Source of the DNA: Guyanagaster necrorhizus
Taxonomy: Eukaryota; Basidiomycota; Agaricomycetes; Agaricales; Physalacriaceae
Direction of reading: 5' to 3'
NCBI RefSeq assembly: GCF_019112545.1
Contig: NW_025064952.1
Span: 60,226 to 124,225, forward strand
DNA length: 64,000 nucleotides
In this document: piece after piece, positions 23,526-31,633 of the stretch
Position numbering within the stretch: position 1 is the stretch's first letter
How the letters are laid out: each line of letters starts with the position of its first letter
The notes under the pieces: generated by a model
Database searches by the model: none
What the model was told of the DNA's origin: nothing
What the model saw: the letters and a program-made list of their open reading frames with translations, nothing else
Program-made: the position numbers and the translations under genes

Positions 23526-23950
23526 TGTTAAGCCCAAGCGTCACGTGAGCGAAAACACGTGATAAACAGGTGTTCCTTCGCACTTTGAGGAATCACCTGA
23601 GTTCACTATATATGTCTTCGGTCGGTGTGACTCAAGGTCAGATTATAGACTCGAGGTAGAATGGTGTGTATAAACTTTAGCTCGAAGCTGGGGTATACCA
23701 GCGAGAGCTGTCGGCCTTAAATACTATACAGGTATCGCTAAGAATATAACTACCTATTGTGTCGTTCTGTGTCTATGGTGCCCGTTGCCCTTGGGCATCG
23801 TTGTTGTACATAACAAGGTAATTGTGCGTCGTCGAGCGTTGTTGTATCTAGGCGGCTCAGTTGTGCTTACTAAGCCTTTTCCCATGGTCTTGTGCTATGA
23901 CTAAGCATAAATAGGGGTGAAAACGTAGAAAGAAAGGAAAAATCATAACA
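23526..23950 (-). repeat. Inner element 3' LTR
   Basis: 425 bp, TGTTAAGCCC...CATAACA. It differs from the other LTR by a C/T at one CACGTG site and a C/T at one TTCGA site, both CpG positions. Confidence 0.95.
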
Positions 23951-23964
23951 TTACCCCCTCGTTA
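23951..23964 (-). other. Polypurine tract of inner element
   Basis: Read on the minus strand, a purine-rich run (cgagggggtaa) ends directly at the 3' LTR. This is the usual position of the plus-strand primer. The same sequence is found at the outer element (17400-17412). Confidence 0.7.
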
Positions 23965-23983
23965 AGACCATCGTCCCGATGGC

Positions 23984-26900
23984 TTAATTAAGGGATAATT
24001 CATAGTCGTGTATGGTGGTCTCTGCGTTCATATACTTTTCGTTCACCCACTGGTTAGATTCGGGTCCGTAGCCCTTCCAGCTGATGAGGTAGTCAACTGT
24101 TGTTGTCATCCCTCCGCCTTTTGCTTTGGTTCGGCGTAGTTTGTGGTTTAGGACTTGATCGATCTCGAAGTGTTCTTCGTCGTCGATCAAGTCTGGCGGT
24201 GGCGGGGGTGGTCGCTGCTGGTTGGGGAATGCTGGCGCGATGTACGGGGTTAACAATGATTCGTTGAAGACGTCGTGGATTTTCCAAGTTTGTGGCAAGC
24301 GTAATTTGTATGCGCTTGGTCCAATGGCTTTTACGATTGTAAAAGGGCCTGTACGTTTATCATCGAGTTTCTTTTTTGGTCGTGGTAAGTGAAGGTTTGT
24401 TGTATCCAACCATACTTTGTCGTTTGGTTGGTATTCACGATGGGCCCGTCGATGTTTATCATAGTTCTTCTTCATCGTTGTCGCCGCTTTTTCCAAGGCT
24501 GTCTTTGTCTCGTTGTGAATCCTTTCCATTTCTGCTGCGAAAATTGATGATGCGGGTGTGGTTGTTCGGCGGCGATTCGTTTCTGTGATGTGTGGGTGAC
24601 GGCCGTAGTTTACGAAGAACGGTGTCTTCCCCGTCGCGGAGTGTACACGGTTGTTGTGTTGGAAGGCTGCCAAGGCAAGCCATTCAGTCCAGTCATCCTG
24701 TCGGTAGTTGATGAAAAGTCGTAAGTACTTTTCGATTTCCTGATTGACGCGTTCCGTCTGCCCGTCCGTCTGCGGGTGATAAGCTGTTGATGCGTTTTGT
24801 CTGATGTTCAGGATGCGATATAAGTCGGTGATGAATTTCGAGACGAATTGGGGCCCTCTGTCGGAAATGATGACTTGGGGCATCCCATATTTGGCGTACA
24901 CCTCGTCTCGTAGGATTTTGGCCCACCCTTCGGAGTTTAATTCCGTGGAGCACGAAATTGGAATGATCGCCTTCGAGAATCGGTCAACAACGACAAGGAT
25001 TGCGTCGTACCCGTTACATTCAGGAAGGCCGGTGATCATGTCGACTGAAATGTGAGTCCATGGGGCAGAAGGTGTCTCGTTAGGATGTAACGGGGCGGCT
25101 CGTGCTTGTGTCGAGGATTTTCCTCGTTGACAAGCTTCACAGGCTTTTATGTAGGCCGTTATGTCGTTCCCCATTTTTGGCCACCAATACTCCCGTAAGA
25201 TGAGCTCCTTTGTTTTGGCAATGCCCGGGTGTCCGGCCGTTACGTGATCGTGGCAGGTGGCGATGATTTCGCCACGTAACTGTTGGTCCCGGGGTACATA
25301 GATCCGACCGTCGTAGTGGATTAGGCCTCCTTCCTTCGTCATTCCTCGTTCATGATTGAGGGAAGGGGCCACCCGTTGATCCCACTTGTGACTGTCCCGT
25401 GTCGCGCTCTTGATTCGCTCATGTATTTCCTCCTCCGTTGGCATTATCATGGCACGGAAATGTTCCGGCCTTAATAAGGTTACCCCCTCGTTATCTGTGC
25501 TTCCTTGATCGTGGTCGGATCGGCGACTTAATAGGTCAGCCTTTTTGTTTGCCGTTCCTGCCTTGTGATGAAGGGTATATTGATATTGACTGAGTTCCGT
25601 CACCCAGCGGGCTTGTCGCTGATTGAGCTTCTGGGGTTGTCGGAAGTACCGTAAGTTCTGGTGATCCGTCCAGACTTCGAAAACTTCTTCGGCCCCGATA
25701 AGGTAGTGACGCCACTCTTCCAGGGCGAGCATGATGGCGAGCAACTCCTTGTCGTAGATTTCGTAGTTTCGCTCCGTTACAGTCAGAGCCTTGGAGAGAA
25801 AGGCTACGGGCCGCAATTTTCCGTTTTGCTCCTGGGAGAGAACGGCCCCTATTGCCCCTTCACTTGCGTCCGCTTCCACCCTGAATTTCCCTTCCTGGGT
25901 TGGAATGGCCAACACTACATCCTCTGCTAATCGTCTCTTGAGATCCATGAAGGCTTCTCGTTGGGAGTGCCCCCAGTTCCAGGGTGCATTGCCCGTCAAT
26001 TGTGTCATTGGACGGACGATCTTGCTGTAGTCACGGATGAATCGTCGATAGAAGTTGGTGAATCCAAGGAATGACTGTAATTCCTTTTTCTTGCTGGGTT
26101 CCAGCCACTCGGTGACCCCTGCTACCTTCACTGGGTCCATCCGAATGCTTCCTTCGCTAATGATTACTCCGAGGTACTCTGTCTCTAGCACCTCGAACTC
26201 GCATTTCTCCGCTTTGAGGAATAATTTGTGCTTCCTCATGAGGGCTAGCACCCGTCGTACTAGGCTACGATGTTCCTCTTTGGTTTTGGACATGATCAAG
26301 ATGTCGTCGAGGTAAATCGTTACTTTTCCAGTGGAGATGAGTTCTTTGAAAATATCGTTCATCATCCATTGGAAAGTAGCCGGGGAATTTGTGAGTCCGA
26401 AGAACATTACTGTTGGTTCGAACAGCCCCCGGTTGGTACGGAATGCGGCCTTCCACTCGTCCCCTTCTTTGATTCGGACGTTATTGTATCCCCATCGTAC
26501 GTCGAGCTTCGTGTAATATCTGGCACCCCGAAGTTTGTCCATTAGCTCTGAAATCAGGGGTAATGGATACCGATTTTTGATCGTCATCTCGTTGAGTTTT
26601 CGGTAGTCTTGGACCGGTCGGAGTTTTCCATCCTTCTTTTTGACGAAGAAAAAAGGGGATGCCATAGGGGACTTTGAGGGACGGATTCGGCCACTCGATA
26701 AGTTCTCGTCCAGGAACTTATCGAGTTCCTGTTGCTCATGGTGCCCGAGTGGGTAGGTCTTGCAATCCAGGTTGGCGTTGGCGTTCGGAATTAGTTCGAT
26801 TGCATGGTCCCAGGGTTTTGGGGCTGGTAGCTCATCGAAGCTCTCCTTTTCGAACAGATCCTTGTAGTCCCTGGCCCATTCAGGTACCATCTCCTCGAAC

Positions 26901-28030
26901 GTCTTTTCTTCTTTTCCCTGATTTGCCTTGGCGGCCAGGTCATTCGCGTGATGGACGGCCCGTATGTGGATTTCCCTTTCGAGATCCACTGCCAATATGG
27001 TCTCTCCATCCTCCATCTCCTCATCCCACCGGTCTTCCGGATCTTCGTCTGGTAGTTCAAACGGTATCTTCCTGCATCGACAACGGGCGAAGGTGATTCG
27101 ACCGGTTTTCCAATTGATTAATGGATTGTGGCGAATCAGCCAGTCATGGCCGAGGAAGAGTTCCTTCGTCCCGAGATCCGTCACTGCCAGATCGATTCGT
27201 TCGGAGTGGTCTCCGATAGTCAATCTGAGTTCGACGAACTCGGTGATGGATCCAGCCTGATTTTTTGTTCCGTCGGCATTATATACAGGTATTGGGGCTG
27301 CTGTTGCCCTGGTGGGGAGTTGATGCTTGTCGACGAAGGCTCGATTGATTGAACTCCCTGTACAGCCGCTGTCGATCAGGGCGGTTACCTGATGGGTGGC
27401 TCGGGAGGTCAATACTTCGATTTGTCCCTTCGTGGTTAAGTCTCGTCCGGGGGTTTTGGCTCGTAGGATGTACTTCTTGGGCCCCCGGAGTTCGTCTAGC
27501 CATTCGAGGGCCCGACATCGTTCGGCCTTCCTGATTCCTTCAATCAACTCGTCTACTACTTCTTCGGTCCTTGCCCGATGGATCCAGTTTCGAAGTACGG
27601 CTTTTGCCGTTGCTTCGTCCTTGGCTTCTCTGATGGCCCTCCACGTCCATTCGGTGTCGAATGGTTTGAGCCATGTGGCGGGACTCTCTGTCCCTGTTCG
27701 GCCCGCGGGCGTTTGAGTTTCTTTTTGCGATTCATTGGTGTGTCTGGAGAGTAACCGTGGTATATTCGAATGCGTAGTAGGAGGCGACATAGATGTAACT
27801 ACAGGAATACTATTAGCCCGACTAGCGGCTATTGCTGACACACCGTTTAGTCCTTTGGCCAGTCCAGTGGAATCGCTCACTGGCTGGCCCCGTCTTTTAC
27901 TTCCTCGACCTTGGTTTCCTTTCCAAGGTCTTCTTCTTCCTTCTGAAGTTCGGCGATCTGGGCCCGTATGTCTTCTCGGGTTCGCTTCTTCTTCGGGCAA
28001 TCTTTTGCCATGTGCCCCTTCTGTCCGCAA
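23984..28030 (-). CDS. pol: Pol polyprotein (PR-RT-RH-IN-chromodomain)
   Basis: The frame is open for about 1348 codons. An aspartic protease motif DSGCTGSS lies near residue 220. The RT spans about 440-620 with the active site YLDD at 573-576. RNase H spans about 715-840 with VEADASEGAIGAVLS and the DHQNL segment. The integrase spans about 930-1180 with an H..H..C..C zinc domain, VDMITGLP, SDRGPQF and a QTER glutamate. The last about 65 residues form a chromodomain (FEIDQVLNHKL, DYLISWKGYG). It overlaps the end of gag in the -1 frame and has no ATG near its beginning, so it is presumably made as a Gag-Pol fusion by frameshifting. No in-frame stop was found. Chromodomains of this group bind modified histones and steer integration into heterochromatin. 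Confidence 0.95.
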   Translation of the reverse strand: MRTEGAHGKRLPEEEANPRRHTGPDRRTSEGRRRPWKGNQGRGSKRRGQPVSDSTGLAKGLNGVSAIAASRANSIPVVTSMSPPTTHSNIPRLLSRHTNESQKETQTPAGRTGTESPATWLKPFDTEWTWRAIREAKDEATAKAVLRNWIHRARTEEVVDELIEGIRKAERCRALEWLDELRGPKKYILRAKTPGRDLTTKGQIEVLTSRATHQVTALIDSGCTGSSINRAFVDKHQLPTRATAAPIPVYNADGTKNQAGSITEFVELRLTIGDHSERIDLAVTDLGTKELFLGHDWLIRHNPLINWKTGRITFARCRCRKIPFELPDEDPEDRWDEEMEDGETILAVDLEREIHIRAVHHANDLAAKANQGKEEKTFEEMVPEWARDYKDLFEKESFDELPAPKPWDHAIELIPNANANLDCKTYPLGHHEQQELDKFLDENLSSGRIRPSKSPMASPFFFVKKKDGKLRPVQDYRKLNEMTIKNRYPLPLISELMDKLRGARYYTKLDVRWGYNNVRIKEGDEWKAAFRTNRGLFEPTVMFFGLTNSPATFQWMMNDIFKELISTGKVTIYLDDILIMSKTKEEHRSLVRRVLALMRKHKLFLKAEKCEFEVLETEYLGVIISEGSIRMDPVKVAGVTEWLEPSKKKELQSFLGFTNFYRRFIRDYSKIVRPMTQLTGNAPWNWGHSQREAFMDLKRRLAEDVVLAIPTQEGKFRVEADASEGAIGAVLSQEQNGKLRPVAFLSKALTVTERNYEIYDKELLAIMLALEEWRHYLIGAEEVFEVWTDHQNLRYFRQPQKLNQRQARWVTELSQYQYTLHHKAGTANKKADLLSRRSDHDQGSTDNEGVTLLRPEHFRAMIMPTEEEIHERIKSATRDSHKWDQRVAPSLNHERGMTKEGGLIHYDGRIYVPRDQQLRGEIIATCHDHVTAGHPGIAKTKELILREYWWPKMGNDITAYIKACEACQRGKSSTQARAAPLHPNETPSAPWTHISVDMITGLPECNGYDAILVVVDRFSKAIIPISCSTELNSEGWAKILRDEVYAKYGMPQVIISDRGPQFVSKFITDLYRILNIRQNASTAYHPQTDGQTERVNQEIEKYLRLFINYRQDDWTEWLALAAFQHNNRVHSATGKTPFFVNYGRHPHITETNRRRTTTPASSIFAAEMERIHNETKTALEKAATTMKKNYDKHRRAHREYQPNDKVWLDTTNLHLPRPKKKLDDKRTGPFTIVKAIGPSAYKLRLPQTWKIHDVFNESLLTPYIAPAFPNQQRPPPPPPDLIDDEEHFEIDQVLNHKLRRTKAKGGGMTTTVDYLISWKGYGPESNQWVNEKYMNAETTIHDYELSLN

Positions 28031-30945
28031 TTAAAACATTTTCCTTCCTTCTTCATGCGATCGATGTCCATCGGCTTCCCGGCCCCGGTGTAGGTTGTGC
28101 CGGTTCCGGTTTTCTGCGCGCTATATGCTGGGGTGGTGGCGTTTGAGGAGCCCAAGGTTTTTCCGGCAGTTTGCCCCGGCTTATTCGGGGTTGGCGGGGT
28201 CGACTTTTTGGGGAACTCCTGTAGCGTCGTTGCCTCCGCTTTCTGCCTTTGTCGCTCCTTGTACATCTCGATGATCCGTTCCTTCCATTCATTATATCCT
28301 ACGGGCATCAGCATTTTGACGCCCATAGCCGAGATCATCGTGAGGTATGAGGAGGGGACTCCTCGCTTGAGCGCCTCCACCATTCTTCTGTCGTTTGCCG
28401 TGTCCTCCCTGATTCCGGCGAGCTTTGCAAGTCGTTCTAACTCGTCGAAGTAGTCGGTAGCCGCTTTGTCCCCCATCTTGTATTCCTTGATCTTCTGTTT
28501 GTGTACCTCCTGTACTGCGGGATCAATGAATTTGTCGTTTAACATCCGCTTGAAGACTGGCCACGAGGGATACCGGTAGTGTTCCCTGGTGGTGGATCGG
28601 AAGTTCGGGGAGATGAGGATCCACCAGGTCTTCGCCTTATCTTCCAGATAGGAGGTGGCGAAGGCGACCTTGTTCATGTCGGTCCCGATGTATCCGATGT
28701 AGACTTCGAAATATTGTTCGCAATCCACCAGGAACCGATCGATGTCGTCTGAGGCTCCTTTGAAGGGTCGCGGCTTGCGGAGAAGGTCGGGATGACATTG
28801 TAGAACATTAGCGTTGTGCGGGAGCGCCCCCATCGGGTTGGGCCATCCGTCGAACGGCGGTTGCTTCCATTCTTCGGGCGGTCCCGGGAAGGAGTGAAGG
28901 GAATGGTCGTCCACGACTGGGCTCCCCTTTGGGTCGGTCACCCGGACAATTACCCCGTCTCGCACGGTGAATCCGAGACGAACGGCCTCGGAGTCGTCTC
29001 GAACAGGGTCCTTCCCGCTTGATTCTGCTTGGTCCGGGGGTGGTTGTCCGCCAAGGAGCCGGCTTCCTTTGCCGGTCCAAGGGTTTCGGCTTTGAGCGGC
29101 TTGCCATGCCGGCCGCTCTCTTGTTCGGATGAGTCGTGAAGCCGTGCTTCGGGTGGACGGGCTGTCGTCGGCCCGACTCCGGATGGAGGGGGCGATGTAG
29201 ACGGCTCGTCTTGTTGGTACGGGGGGAGTGCGCGGCATTGGTGCCGGCATCTTTGGTTTGTTGTTGGGCCGATATGGCGGTATCGGCACGAGGGGGTCCT
29301 CCGGGTGTCGTCGCCCGTATTCCCTCCATGCATATTCCGTCGCGGCGTACTGTAGAATTTTCTCTTTTTCAGCGCCTACGGCGTACCTGTATTCGAGTCC
29401 TAAGGACGTCGCTCGCCAGCGCTCGTCCTGCCATAAGTAGTTCCTGCCCTGCTCGTACAATTCCTGATACTCCTTGCTTCTTGCTCTCTCAATTTCTTCC
29501 TGCAGTGCCTCCTCGTCTGTATCCTCTCCTGCCCGTTCCATCCGTTGTCGATATGGTTCATCACTGTCCTCGTCGTCCTCCTCGTCGCCCTCGTCCCCGC
29601 TGTCCCCTTCCTCGAGGAGGGAACTGACGGGCGGGTCGTAGATGGACGGTACGGGAGGACGAAGGGTCGTTGGGGACCCTCCCGTTGACTTGGGTGCTGG
29701 GCCCGGCGTGAGTGCTGGGCCCGGCGTTTCCTCGATCACTAGTTCGGGCGATTGAAGGGCTTCTGAGCCGACTGTAGCGCGTCCCTCCGCGCGCTCTCGT
29801 TTCCTCCAATTCTCGGCTATAGCGGCTGAAGAGTCGCTGGAACTCGGGATTGAGGAATTGTCGAGCGACCCTGCTGCCCAGGAATCGCTGGAGAGCCCTG
29901 TCGGAGACGTGGGCATTGTCGGGTACTCGGAGCCTACGGGCTCCGAGTACGGAGTCAGCGTTGGAGGAGATAGTGTCGGTGCGGGCGGGATATTCAAGGG
30001 TGACAGGTCGGGGTCTTCCGGCATTTCCTCGCCTGATTGCCTCGTTCCAGCTAACGATGCTGGCGGGTCCTGTCCATGGGTCGCTTTCTGAGTCGGGCTC
30101 TCTGAACGGGGATCCGGCATCGGAGCGGAGCTCATACTCCCTAGGGGAGGCTGAACCCATCCTTTCGACCTCCTCCCTCCTTCTCTGTGCTCGTCCTTGT
30201 CGGTCGTACTCTGCGGCTTCATACCGCTCTCGGGCTTCCTCCCGAACGTAGTCGGCGAGCTCCTCCTGGGTTCACCTGATTGCTTCTTCTCGTTCTCGCT
30301 CTTCGTCCTGCTGCTGCTGTCTGACGGCTTCATCGTAGTTAAAGGGGACACTGAGGTCCCACCCCGGGAATATCCTCTGGATAATCCTCCTCGTGGCGGC
30401 CCTTCCCCTCTCGCTGGCGGTTTCAATCTCGGGCTCGCTTCCAACGTGGAGGTGTCGGAATGGGTCGCCTGCCGCGGAGATGGCGATATCTGCATTGTCG
30501 TAGTCTGGGTGGATATCTCTTCCTCGCGGATTGTCGACCCCCAGCCTGCTGACGGACGGGCTGGAGCCGGAGTTGGGCTCGGTGGGAGTCTCGGGGGGGT
30601 TCTGGGGGGAGTCGGGGCCTTGGCGGGGTCTCGCAGCCATCCGAGCGGCATCAAGGGAGTCCCTAGCACGGTTTCCAATCCCTGAGGGAATTGGGGAGGC
30701 GGGATGCTCAGGGGATCCTGCCGGAGTGACGTAGTTGGAGACCTTGGCGGGCTCCTGAGCGACGTTCGTCGTCCACGGGTTCCGGAACCCTGTGAGAGCA
30801 GGGTGGCGGTCTCCGACGTGTCGTCGGGGGTGTTCTGGTCCTTCCTCCTCGTGAAGGCTCCTCTGATCCGGGTTGCTATTCCCGGCTTCTGATATGGGTC
30901 CCCCTTGCGGGAAGAAGGACGTTCTGACGGAGGGGGGGATGTCAT
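27877..30945 (-). CDS. gag: Gag polyprotein frame with CCHC zinc knuckle
   Basis: The frame is open for 1022 codons from the ATG at 30945. The C-terminal third is a clear Ty3/gypsy capsid: a region from about residue 690 with CHPDLLRKPRPF, FLVDCEQYFEVY and YFDELERLAKLAG, then a zinc knuckle CFNCGQKGHMAKDC at 970-983. The middle has an acidic tract and the EYQELYEQGRNYLW segment. The first about 430 codons are Pro/Ser-rich and overlap another frame (30272-31147 and its extension to 29561). Comparison with the outer copy suggests that the other frame is the constrained one there. The functional Gag may therefore begin in the upstream frame and cross into this one near 29600; the ATG at 30945 may not be the real start. 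Confidence 0.8.
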   Translation of the reverse strand: MTSPPPSERPSSRKGDPYQKPGIATRIRGAFTRRKDQNTPDDTSETATLLSQGSGTRGRRTSLRSPPRSPTTSLRQDPLSIPPPQFPQGLETVLGTPLMPLGWLRDPAKAPTPPRTPPRLPPSPTPAPARPSAGWGSTIREEEISTQTTTMQISPSPRQATHSDTSTLEASPRLKPPARGEGPPRGGLSRGYSRGGTSVSPLTTMKPSDSSSRTKSENEKKQSGEPRRSSPTTFGRKPESGMKPQSTTDKDEHREGGRRSKGWVQPPLGSMSSAPMPDPRSESPTQKATHGQDPPASLAGTRQSGEEMPEDPDLSPLNIPPAPTLSPPTLTPYSEPVGSEYPTMPTSPTGLSSDSWAAGSLDNSSIPSSSDSSAAIAENWRKRERAEGRATVGSEALQSPELVIEETPGPALTPGPAPKSTGGSPTTLRPPVPSIYDPPVSSLLEEGDSGDEGDEEDDEDSDEPYRQRMERAGEDTDEEALQEEIERARSKEYQELYEQGRNYLWQDERWRATSLGLEYRYAVGAEKEKILQYAATEYAWREYGRRHPEDPLVPIPPYRPNNKPKMPAPMPRTPPVPTRRAVYIAPSIRSRADDSPSTRSTASRLIRTRERPAWQAAQSRNPWTGKGSRLLGGQPPPDQAESSGKDPVRDDSEAVRLGFTVRDGVIVRVTDPKGSPVVDDHSLHSFPGPPEEWKQPPFDGWPNPMGALPHNANVLQCHPDLLRKPRPFKGASDDIDRFLVDCEQYFEVYIGYIGTDMNKVAFATSYLEDKAKTWWILISPNFRSTTREHYRYPSWPVFKRMLNDKFIDPAVQEVHKQKIKEYKMGDKAATDYFDELERLAKLAGIREDTANDRRMVEALKRGVPSSYLTMISAMGVKMLMPVGYNEWKERIIEMYKERQRQKAEATTLQEFPKKSTPPTPNKPGQTAGKTLGSSNATTPAYSAQKTGTGTTYTGAGKPMDIDRMKKEGKCFNCGQKGHMAKDCPKKKRTREDIRAQIAELQKEEEDLGKETKVEEVKDGASQ
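29561..30271 (-). CDS. In-frame extension of upstream ORF beyond TGA
   Basis: Directly after the TGA at 30272-30274 the same frame continues open with TQEELADYVREEARERYEAA and runs for about 236 codons to 29561. In the outer element the corresponding frame (31789-31629 and 23520-23094) is also open and protein-like. Over 126 aligned residues I count 14 differences, against about 26 in 95 in the overlapping gag frame. That pattern points to selection on this frame. It ends in an Arg/Gly-rich run where the overlapping frame is acidic. Expression could be by stop-codon readthrough, splicing or a separate start; none is demonstrated. Confidence 0.5.
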   Translation of the reverse strand, partial: TQEELADYVREEARERYEAAEYDRQGRAQRRREEVERMGSASPREYELRSDAGSPFREPDSESDPWTGPASIVSWNEAIRRGNAGRPRPVTLEYPARTDTISSNADSVLGARRLRVPDNAHVSDRALQRFLGSRVARQFLNPEFQRLFSRYSRELEETRARGGTRYSRLRSPSIARTSDRGNAGPSTHAGPSTQVNGRVPNDPSSSRTVHLRPARQFPPRGRGQRGRGRRGGRRGQ

Positions 30946-31147
30946 GGAAAGGGAGATCGGGGGTTACGTTTCGTAGAATTCGTTGAATCTGCTGGAATGC
31001 TTGGTAGTGCCTGACTATCCAAGCTGCTACTGATTGTCGTCCGCGGCAGAGGGTGATGATGGCGAGAAGTCCGAGCAAAGTTCCAATGATGGAAGCGATT
31101 AGCTCAAAGAAGTCGTGATTGAGGTCGGCGGTTGTTACTGGCGGCAT
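30272..31147 (-). CDS. Upstream ORF with hydrophobic N-terminus
   Basis: This is the first ORF of the element transcript. Its ATG at 31147 lies about 43 nt past the primer site. It encodes about 291 residues. An uncharged stretch near residues 13-34 (FFELIASIIGTLLGLLAIIT) could be a membrane helix and is followed by a basic segment (CRGRQSVAAWIVRH). The middle is Pro/Ser-rich, and the end is a structured-looking part with DIHPDYDNADIAISAAGDP and a Gln/Glu-rich tail. The outer copy has the same ORF (31790-32662) ending at the same TGA. It overlaps gag's open frame for about 670 bp. No database family was recognised. It may be the genuine N-terminus of Gag. Confidence 0.6.
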   Translation of the reverse strand: MPPVTTADLNHDFFELIASIIGTLLGLLAIITLCRGRQSVAAWIVRHYQAFQQIQRILRNVTPDLPFHDIPPSVRTSFFPQGGPISEAGNSNPDQRSLHEEEGPEHPRRHVGDRHPALTGFRNPWTTNVAQEPAKVSNYVTPAGSPEHPASPIPSGIGNRARDSLDAARMAARPRQGPDSPQNPPETPTEPNSGSSPSVSRLGVDNPRGRDIHPDYDNADIAISAAGDPFRHLHVGSEPEIETASERGRAATRRIIQRIFPGWDLSVPFNYDEAVRQQQQDEEREREEAIR

Positions 31148-31189
31148 TCGGTTTCTCAGCACAATTGGGCTTGAGAAAGAGAAGGTGAA

Positions 31190-31202
31190 AGCTTCGAGCT
31201 AA
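31190..31202 (-). other. Self-priming primer binding site
   Basis: On the minus strand the sequence one nucleotide past the 5' LTR is TTAGCTCGAAGCT. It is the exact reverse complement of AGCTTCGAGCTAA inside the same LTR (31355-31367). This matches the arrangement in Tf1/sushi elements, where the 5' end of the mRNA folds back to prime reverse transcription, and differs from the usual tRNA-complementary TGG site. The outer copy (32705-32717) has one mismatch, a C-to-T at CpG on the plus strand. Confidence 0.75.
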
Positions 31203-31203
31203 T

Positions 31204-31628
31204 TGTTAAGCCCAAGCGTCATGTGAGCGAAAACACGTGATAAACAGGTGTTCCTTCGCACTTCGAGGAATCACCTGAGTTCACTATATATGTCTTCGGT
31301 CGGTGTGACTCAAGGTCAGATTATAGACTCGAGGTAGAATGGTGTGTATAAACTTTAGCTCGAAGCTGGGGTATACCAGCGAGAGCTGTCGGCCTTAAAT
31401 ACTATACAGGTATCGCTAAGAATATAACTACCTATTGTGTCGTTCTGTGTCTATGGTGCCCGTTGCCCTTGGGCATCGTTGTTGTACATAACAAGGTAAT
31501 TGTGCGTCGTCGAGCGTTGTTGTATCTAGGCGGCTCAGTTGTGCTTACTAAGCCTTTTCCCATGGTCTTGTGCTATGACTAAGCATAAATAGGGGTGAAA
31601 ACGTAGAAAGAAAGGAAAAATCATAACA
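31204..31628 (-). repeat. Inner element 5' LTR
   Basis: 425 bp and nearly identical to the 3' LTR. It contains the TATA-like box and the self-priming segment. Confidence 0.95.
31355..31401 (-). promoter_or_regulatory. LTR core promoter and predicted transcript start
   Basis: On the minus strand TATTTAAGG (31401-31393) precedes AGCTTCGAGC (first base 31367) by 34 nt. That is the expected TATA-to-start distance. In self-priming elements the primer is the very 5' end of the RNA, so the primer complement independently predicts the start at or near 31367. The R-U5 part would be about 164 nt. Confidence 0.6.
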
Positions 31629-31633
31629 GATCC

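Larger units (their letters stand above)
23526..31628 (-). mobile_element. Inner Ty3/gypsy chromovirus, apparently intact
   Basis: The 8.1-kb element has 425-bp LTRs (23526-23950 and 31204-31628) that differ at only two positions by eye. The target duplication GATCC is at 23521-23525 and 31629-31633. All expected parts are present on the minus strand: promoter-bearing 5' LTR, self-complementary primer site, upstream ORF, gag with zinc knuckle, and pol with all catalytic motifs and chromodomain. It sits inside the gag region of a related element, with the host frame resuming on both sides. It belongs to the chromovirus lineage and most resembles Tf1/sushi-type elements in its priming arrangement. 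Confidence 0.95.
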
